This document shows positions 58,482 to 64,000 of a DNA stretch of 64,000 bases, piece by piece. A program made the position numbers and the translations under genes. Under the pieces are notes generated by a model. That model did not search any database, was not told the origin of the DNA, and was given only the letters and a program-made list of their open reading frames with translations. Origin of the DNA: Acanthochlamys bracteata (taxonomy: Eukaryota; Streptophyta; Magnoliopsida; Pandanales; Velloziaceae); the NCBI GenBank assembly GCA_019914995.1, contig CM034130.1:3162001-3226000 (forward strand). Direction: 5' to 3'. Each line of letters starts with the position of its first letter. Positions within the stretch are counted from its first letter, which is position 1.

Positions 58482-61400
58482 TTAAGCAGAAGTGAGGCCC
58501 TCAGGTAAAGATTTACCCTCCCCATGATCCTGTGATAAAATTCTTCGGCATGCATAGAAGACAGCTGAATGGAAAGCTGAAGGATTGTCAATAAACACAA
58601 AGTGGCCAGCCTGCAGTTGAACAAACACCCATTGTTAGATGAGATATGCAACTTGTCTTAGCATTTTTCCTTTTTGCATTGCGTTCCATGTGTGTGTTTG
58701 TGTGAGAGAGAGAGAGACCTGTGGCACTCTTAATATTTCACAAGGTACTTTCATCTTCTCACGAGCTTGCTGTGCTCCTTTATAGTTCATCCAATCATTA
58801 TGGCCATATATAAAGGTGGTTGGAACTTTCCAATCTGATGCACTGCAAACAATCATGTCATATCTGAGTAAAAACAACACGAAAAAGAGACATAGTTTTC
58901 CTTTAATGAACTACTACTAAATTAACCGACTGAAGCAACAAGACAAATTTCAATAAACGGACACGTAGAGATCGTGACTATTTTTCCTTTACTAGGAAAC
59001 AGGAGGCTGTTACTACTAAGAATGACAATGTGGATATTAAACTTCTTAAAGAGGTTTATGCAAAATTGCTATAAGAAGACATGCAAATCAGCAGAATTAC
59101 CTTTGTAGAAGAGGTTTCCGTGCAAATGCCCCAAAAGAAAAAATATACTTCAAGCACAACTCGCCGCTAGCTTTAGCAGCTAATGTGTGGTAAATATAAT
59201 CTTCAGTGAAATGTACAAAGAACAGCAAAACTCCCGTCAAAAGAATGGTGGAAACTGAAGTATAAAAAGTACAGTATACGTGCCTAAATTAGAAAGTACC
59301 TGTTAACAATCTTGATTCGTCATCACTCAATATGGTACCACTTGAATAAGACCCAAATCTAGCACTTGTGTACCGTCGAACAAGATCTGGACCCCAAGGG
59401 CCTAAACCCCTAGTATGATACGAAACAATAATGTCAGAAACATCTACCTATTTGACCTTTTGTGTTGACAATATGAAATGCCAGAGTGCATACGATATCA
59501 GAATACTAATACAGAAAGCAACTTAAACTTGTAGTGTGGAATGGAGTTGCTTAATTCTTTTTGAAACTGACTTATAAACAAGCAAATATGCTTCAAAAGC
59601 AAAGGAAGGCTGCAAACCTTTTACATTGTTAAATAAAAGCTAGCAATTACAACACTATAATACAGAGGTGTTCATAATCATGGTAAAACTCCATGCTTAA
59701 TGTTGGTACAGGTGATGGTAAAACTCCATGCTTAATGTTGGTACAGGTGTACTGTATCAGGATTTTAACTATTGTTTTAGACGAAATCACAAGTAACCGA
59801 ATATATTTAAAGCACATTAAATCAATTCTAATAGTGAGGAATGGTGATTAGAGGCTTAGGCACTGTTTGATAGTGCTGCAGTAGTACTTTTTTTGATGAA
59901 AAAATGTTTTATTATGTGTTTGGTTTGTCACAAACATGCATTAAATTAGTTGATATTTTGGCTAGATTTGGCCCCAAATGCACTTCTAACAGAAGCCGGT
60001 CTCTTCTTGCTTCTATAGAAGAGGTTGATAAAAGATGTATAATAAAGTGAAACAATTAAAAAAATGAAAACAAACACGTTAAAGTTTTTTACCATTATCG
60101 AAAATAATTCAACGCAAACTTATCCAAATGGTAGAAGCTTTATTATGAAAAATATTTTTTCATGAAGTACTCTTCATAAAGTACTTCAACTTAAAAGAGA
60201 AGCCCAAAGAAGGGGAGCTCTAGAGTAATTGTAAATAACATTTATAAGCTTGTCGAGTTAAGTTACACTTTGTAGATGTTGCAAAATCAGTTCTGTAGGC
60301 CCAAATTAAACATCAAATTGGATTAGCCTAATGCTGTACGGAATTAAAGAAATCCTTTTGCTTAATCAAGTTTTATTGGCATGTTATTGCAAAAAGAACA
60401 AAATAAGGAAAAAAAGGACGAAGACAGAAGCATGCATTCAAAGGGTTGTAACATTGGCATGTGGTGCATTGAGGAGACATTTTACCGGCTTTAGTATAGA
60501 GAAGATTGGTTAAGGAGCAAAGCATAAATGCACGGGAAACGCAGACCGCCTACAGGTTAGCTATACCTGAAGGGGCAACATCTGTGATCTACTGGAACTT
60601 AAGAACTTCACATACGCTCGCTTTGGGTCATCGGGAATGTATCTCCTATTACTAGCAGTCCATATATTAGCATGTTGCCTTCGCAATTTTGCAAAAAAGT
60701 AAAACAGAAAATAAGGTAAAATAGTGGAGCAAATGAAATACAGACAAATGCAGAACGATTTGGGGGTCCCTTTGCAGAAATGATAACATGTAAATAGAAT
60801 CATAGCAAAATAGTGATGACAAAAAGCTCACTCAGCTCAAATGCTAGTCAACTTAAAATAGGATGAGTCATCCTACTTCAACTAACTCTCTAGGCCATGT
60901 ACCTCACCTAAAATAAATTGAGCTTGATTATTCAACTGAGTGTTAATCATTCCCTAATTGTGGTTGGCAAACACGTTTGTCACACAAGCATCAGCATGCA
61001 AAGTGGTTAGGATTGATAACACATACACTTATTCATGCACTAGTTTGATTAGCTACACAAAATTAATGATACACCAGAAAAGAAGTGAGCAAACAACACT
61101 GTCTGAGACTGAAAACAGCAGCAATACCTAACAATTCTCTGAGGTGTGAAGTTGGATTCCCAGAGATGATTCACTATCATCCCTTTCCATGTTGCTCGAA
61201 ATTTAGTCAACCACTCAGAGTTATGTTCCGTCTCAGATGTAAACCCAGCAGGGCCTACTAGTATAAGATGCTTAACATGTTCAGGATGCTGCAAGAAGCA
61301 CGGTGTTGGTGTAAACGAAAGAACGAAAGAACATGCACACGAGTTTTTCGAAGAATTATGAAATCAATCACCTTTAGAGCATATTGTGCTGCAACATATC

Positions 61401-63289
61401 CTCCAAAAGAATGTCCAAGCAAAACAAAATCACTAAGATTCTTGGCCTTCCTCCACTCCTCGAAAGAATCAATGAACCATGCCTCAGTTTCTGCACACTC
61501 ACATAAGAAACAATTAAGACAATTCCACCCTCTCAATAACCGAAAATGTTCAGTAACAATGACAAGTGTCGTTGAACCAAAGTAGTTAGATAATCATGTG
61601 TTTTTGGGACATACAACAACAAGACCAGGTCAAAAGCAGTCCAAAAAGGCCACTAGTGTCCTTCTATCAAGAAGTAAGAAACAAATGGTGACTAAAACGG
61701 ATTGATACTACATCTTTGCAACTTCTTCAGATCCACTGAACCAGAAGGTAATGACTCCAAGAGACCAAACAGAAGAACAGAAATTCTTAAGAAATCATCC
61801 ATGCATATGCTGTACTACTTTCCAAATGACAAAGGCCAAGTCACAATTCACTAAGTCCTATTGGCTTTTTAGCAACTCTTATTTTACCACATAAAAAATA
61901 AAGCTTGCAATTATGCTAGTCTGTACAGACTGGAGTAATTGTGAGTATGCAAAACCACGCACTGGTATGCACCTAAATTGGTTAATATCCAAATTTCACC
62001 TTGAGATCCAGTTCTACGAACTATTTCCTTTTAAATGTATCTCCTATTGCTAGAGTAATTAGATGCTAAAAACAAATAGAACCCTCTGACTGATAAATCT
62101 TTAGCAATAACAACACACTATTATAAGATATACAGGCATATTAAAGGGAAAGTTGTTCAGCATGGGTGACGACAAAGGCATAACTAGTGGAGAATCAATT
62201 GTTAAATAGCTAGATTAAACTTGGGAGTTGTACCTAACCTTCTGTGCTTTTACATGTAAAGTCTGGTCGACTTGAACCACCCCAACTGCAACACACACAC
62301 ACACACCCAAAAAGAAGGGTAAAATCAGGCATCACAATTGGTAAAAACTACCACAAAACAATTAGATGAAATAATGGAGTTGGTAGACTAACTGGCTAAA
62401 ACTCCAAGTGGAAGCATTTACTGCAATACCATAGAATGCATCTACCTACATGCTCAAACAGTGCCACACACAGTTAAAAGGCTGCTGTCTTTTTGGATTA
62501 CTACGTGCGTCCAAAGTTAGACTGAGGTACAAAAGTGAGAACTGGTCCTACAATATTGCTCATGTAAATTAAGAGAACTACCCTCATTAAAAATTATACA
62601 CACTACATTGAAGTTTGAGAATAGCATTAGAGGAAGAGAAGTGCAAGCAGCTCCAACTGCAGAGAGGAAAAATAGTCCAAATGCAAGCGCCATTACTTAC
62701 TGTGTGATTTTAGATAGTAGCACAAATAATTCATGTAAAGAAATGTTTTATCTATACTCAGGTTCCTAGACTAGACTATACTGCACACAATTATAGTAAC
62801 GATCTTGAGGCTGTCCAGTTGCTCGTTAAATTATTACTTTTTCTATTTCCAGATATGCCAGTAAATATTTATTGCATTGTTAAGAATCAAGATGTAAACA
62901 AGTTCCGAAAGCACAGAAAACAGTATAATAATCCCGCTCTTATATGCTTGTGTATATGATCAGGCCTGGGTATCAACATCAACATGAGGTTCATGAGAAA
63001 CTTTTCAACATAACAGTGAAACCATTCGAAGAGATGGTACAGATCTACTAACCCAAGCTGATCAATAGCAATTACTCGAAAACGACTGGCGAGAGCATCA
63101 AAATTCCGGAAGAAGAAACCTTGTGAAGCACCATAACCATGGACCATGACTAAAGTAGGAGATCCTTCTTTGCTATCAAACGTGACAGTATTAATGAATC
63201 TTGGCTGGTCACTAGAAGATCTGAACCACCTGACTTTTGATCCAGGTGGCCCAGAACCAATGTTTATGTTCTCTTGTACATATTGAGTT
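58482..63289 (-). CDS. CGI-58: CGI-58/ABHD5-type alpha/beta hydrolase and acyltransferase (5' exon outside window)
   Basis: Eight exons on the minus strand: 63053-63289, 62239-62285, 61372-61490, 61128-61288, 59300-59409, 59101-59200, 58719-58842 and 58482-58610. All have GT/AG borders and split codons that fit (GG|T, G|AA, AG|G, G|AT, AG|T). The first begins at an acceptor ('TQYVQENINIGSGPPGSKV'), so the N-terminal exon lies beyond 63289. Motifs include 'LVMVHGYGASQGFFFRNFDA', the nucleophile elbow GHSFGG in exon 3 (61372-61490), 'ESNFTPQRIVR', 'WKVPTTFIYGHNDWMNY', and HFVFID in the last exon, a candidate HX4D acyltransferase motif. Plant CGI-58 limits lipid-droplet accumulation in leaves and has lysophosphatidate acyltransferase and lipase activity. 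The protein ends 'LPEGLTSA'. All domains are intact. Confidence 0.95.
59680..59749. repeat. 35-bp tandem duplication in a CGI-58 intron
   Basis: 'atggtaaaactccatgctta...ggtacaggtg' occurs twice in a row with no visible difference. Confidence 0.9.
59855..60200. mobile_element. Probable MITE in a CGI-58 intron
   Basis: Starts 'ggcactgtttgatagtgct'. The right part has 'acttatccaaatggtagaag' and 'aagtacttcaac', partly complementary to the left end ('gtagtacttttttt'). The exact right boundary is uncertain. Confidence 0.4.
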
Positions 63290-63451
63290 CTGAAAGATCA
63301 ATGAGATAGATAATCTCAGTAATAATTAGTGCTAAAATATGCAGCAGTACATTGTACAAGGCATTCACTTAAATCAAGTGGAACTCTATCAAACACACAA
63401 GAATTATAATAAGATACTTGCATAATCTCCTTCTGAGTTGTTCATGTGATT

Positions 63452-63571
63452 ATTTTACTTGTTGTAATCATTTCTATGAAAGAGATAATATCTTCATGGT
63501 AACTCATCACACTTTTACTTGTTGTAATCATTTCTATGAGACAGATAATATCTTCATGGTAATTCATCACG
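63452..63571. repeat. 60-bp tandem duplication upstream of the CGI-58 exon
   Basis: 'ttttacttgttgtaatcatt...catggtaa-tcatcac' occurs twice (63452-63511 and 63512-63571) with about three differences. Confidence 0.9.
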
Positions 63572-63759
63572 CCATCTATAATTGAGAACAAGATAATCGC
63601 AAGAATGTGGTAGCTTAGCACCTATCTTCCATGAGGATCTGTTCTCAAAATATCTGGCACTTTACCACATTTAAAAAATGTTTTAAAGCAAAATAGATAC
63701 TTTCTTACAACAACAACACAAACTAAGCATTTAGTCCACTTGAGTGAGGGCGGCCACAT

Positions 63760-64000
63760 GAATCCATTTTCTATTCCATTCGATTATAATCAAATTCAGC
63801 GAAATGTTTAATTCTTCTAAATCCTTCGCTGCCACCCTAAACTGAGTTAAATTTTAGTCTACGCAAAACATGTCCTAACCAACTACCTACCTTTTCTTAA
63901 CTTGTATTCAATTGGAGTGACAACTGCTTGTTGGCGTATACGTATTTTATCTATTCTAGTATACCTACATCCATCTTAGCATTCTCATTCTTGCTATGTT
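63760..64000 (-). pseudogene. LINE (L1-type) reverse-transcriptase tail relic
   Basis: Minus-strand fragments 'RMRMLRWM' (about 63965-63990) and 'WLGHVLRRLK' (about 63850-63880) match the usual end of plant LINE ORF2 ('MLRWMCG...', 'WFGHVQRRP'). Stops and shifts lie between them. It sits in the presumed first intron of the CGI-58 gene. Confidence 0.55.

Overview
This is plant nuclear DNA, most likely from a eudicot. The genes have many short exons with canonical GT/AG junctions. The intergenic DNA is very AT-rich and full of MITEs, TRIMs and LTR retrotransposons. Five gene models can be read exon by exon, and at least two host-gene pseudogenes and several generations of transposable elements lie between them. 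There is no sign of bacterial, organellar or viral gene organisation.

Layout. 1-4860 is a serial array of about ten foldback MITEs separated by TA-rich microsatellites. It lies in, or just beyond, the last visible intron of a coiled-coil protein gene (5029-10061, minus). 10.4-19.0 kb is a graveyard: a decayed Copia element with a TRIM inserted in it, and a decayed Ty3/gypsy fragment. 19357-21893 (plus) encodes the V-ATPase proteolipid subunit c. 23181-25793 (minus) is a two-domain B3 (REM-type) gene carrying an apparent in-frame stop and a frameshift. 27473-28352 is a long AT-rich MITE. 28958-31356 (minus) encodes the ribosome assembly factor RPF2. 31.6-33.1 kb is a MITE cluster containing an inverted pair of one family. 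33186-33606 (minus) is a truncated PPR pseudogene. 34293-35942 (minus) is an intronless glyoxal/galactose-oxidase-type secreted oxidase. 36-43.9 kb is AT-rich intergenic DNA with more MITEs.

43949-48597 (minus) is a structurally complete but mutated Copia element with a perfect 5-bp target duplication (TTATG). A TRIM (49277-49802) and a Ty3/gypsy chromovirus with two 518-bp LTRs (50207-55922) then bracket and split an aldo-keto reductase pseudogene. 58482-63289 (minus) is an eight-exon CGI-58-type alpha/beta hydrolase/acyltransferase gene whose 5' exon lies beyond the right edge. A LINE relic ends the window.

The genes do not form a pathway. They are ordinary housekeeping or developmental genes (proton pump, ribosome biogenesis, lipid homeostasis, cell-wall or pollen oxidase, transcription factor) in a repeat-rich region. 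The most unusual feature is the MITE array at the left end: every copy is a near-perfect hairpin, and the two arms of each copy share private sequence changes.
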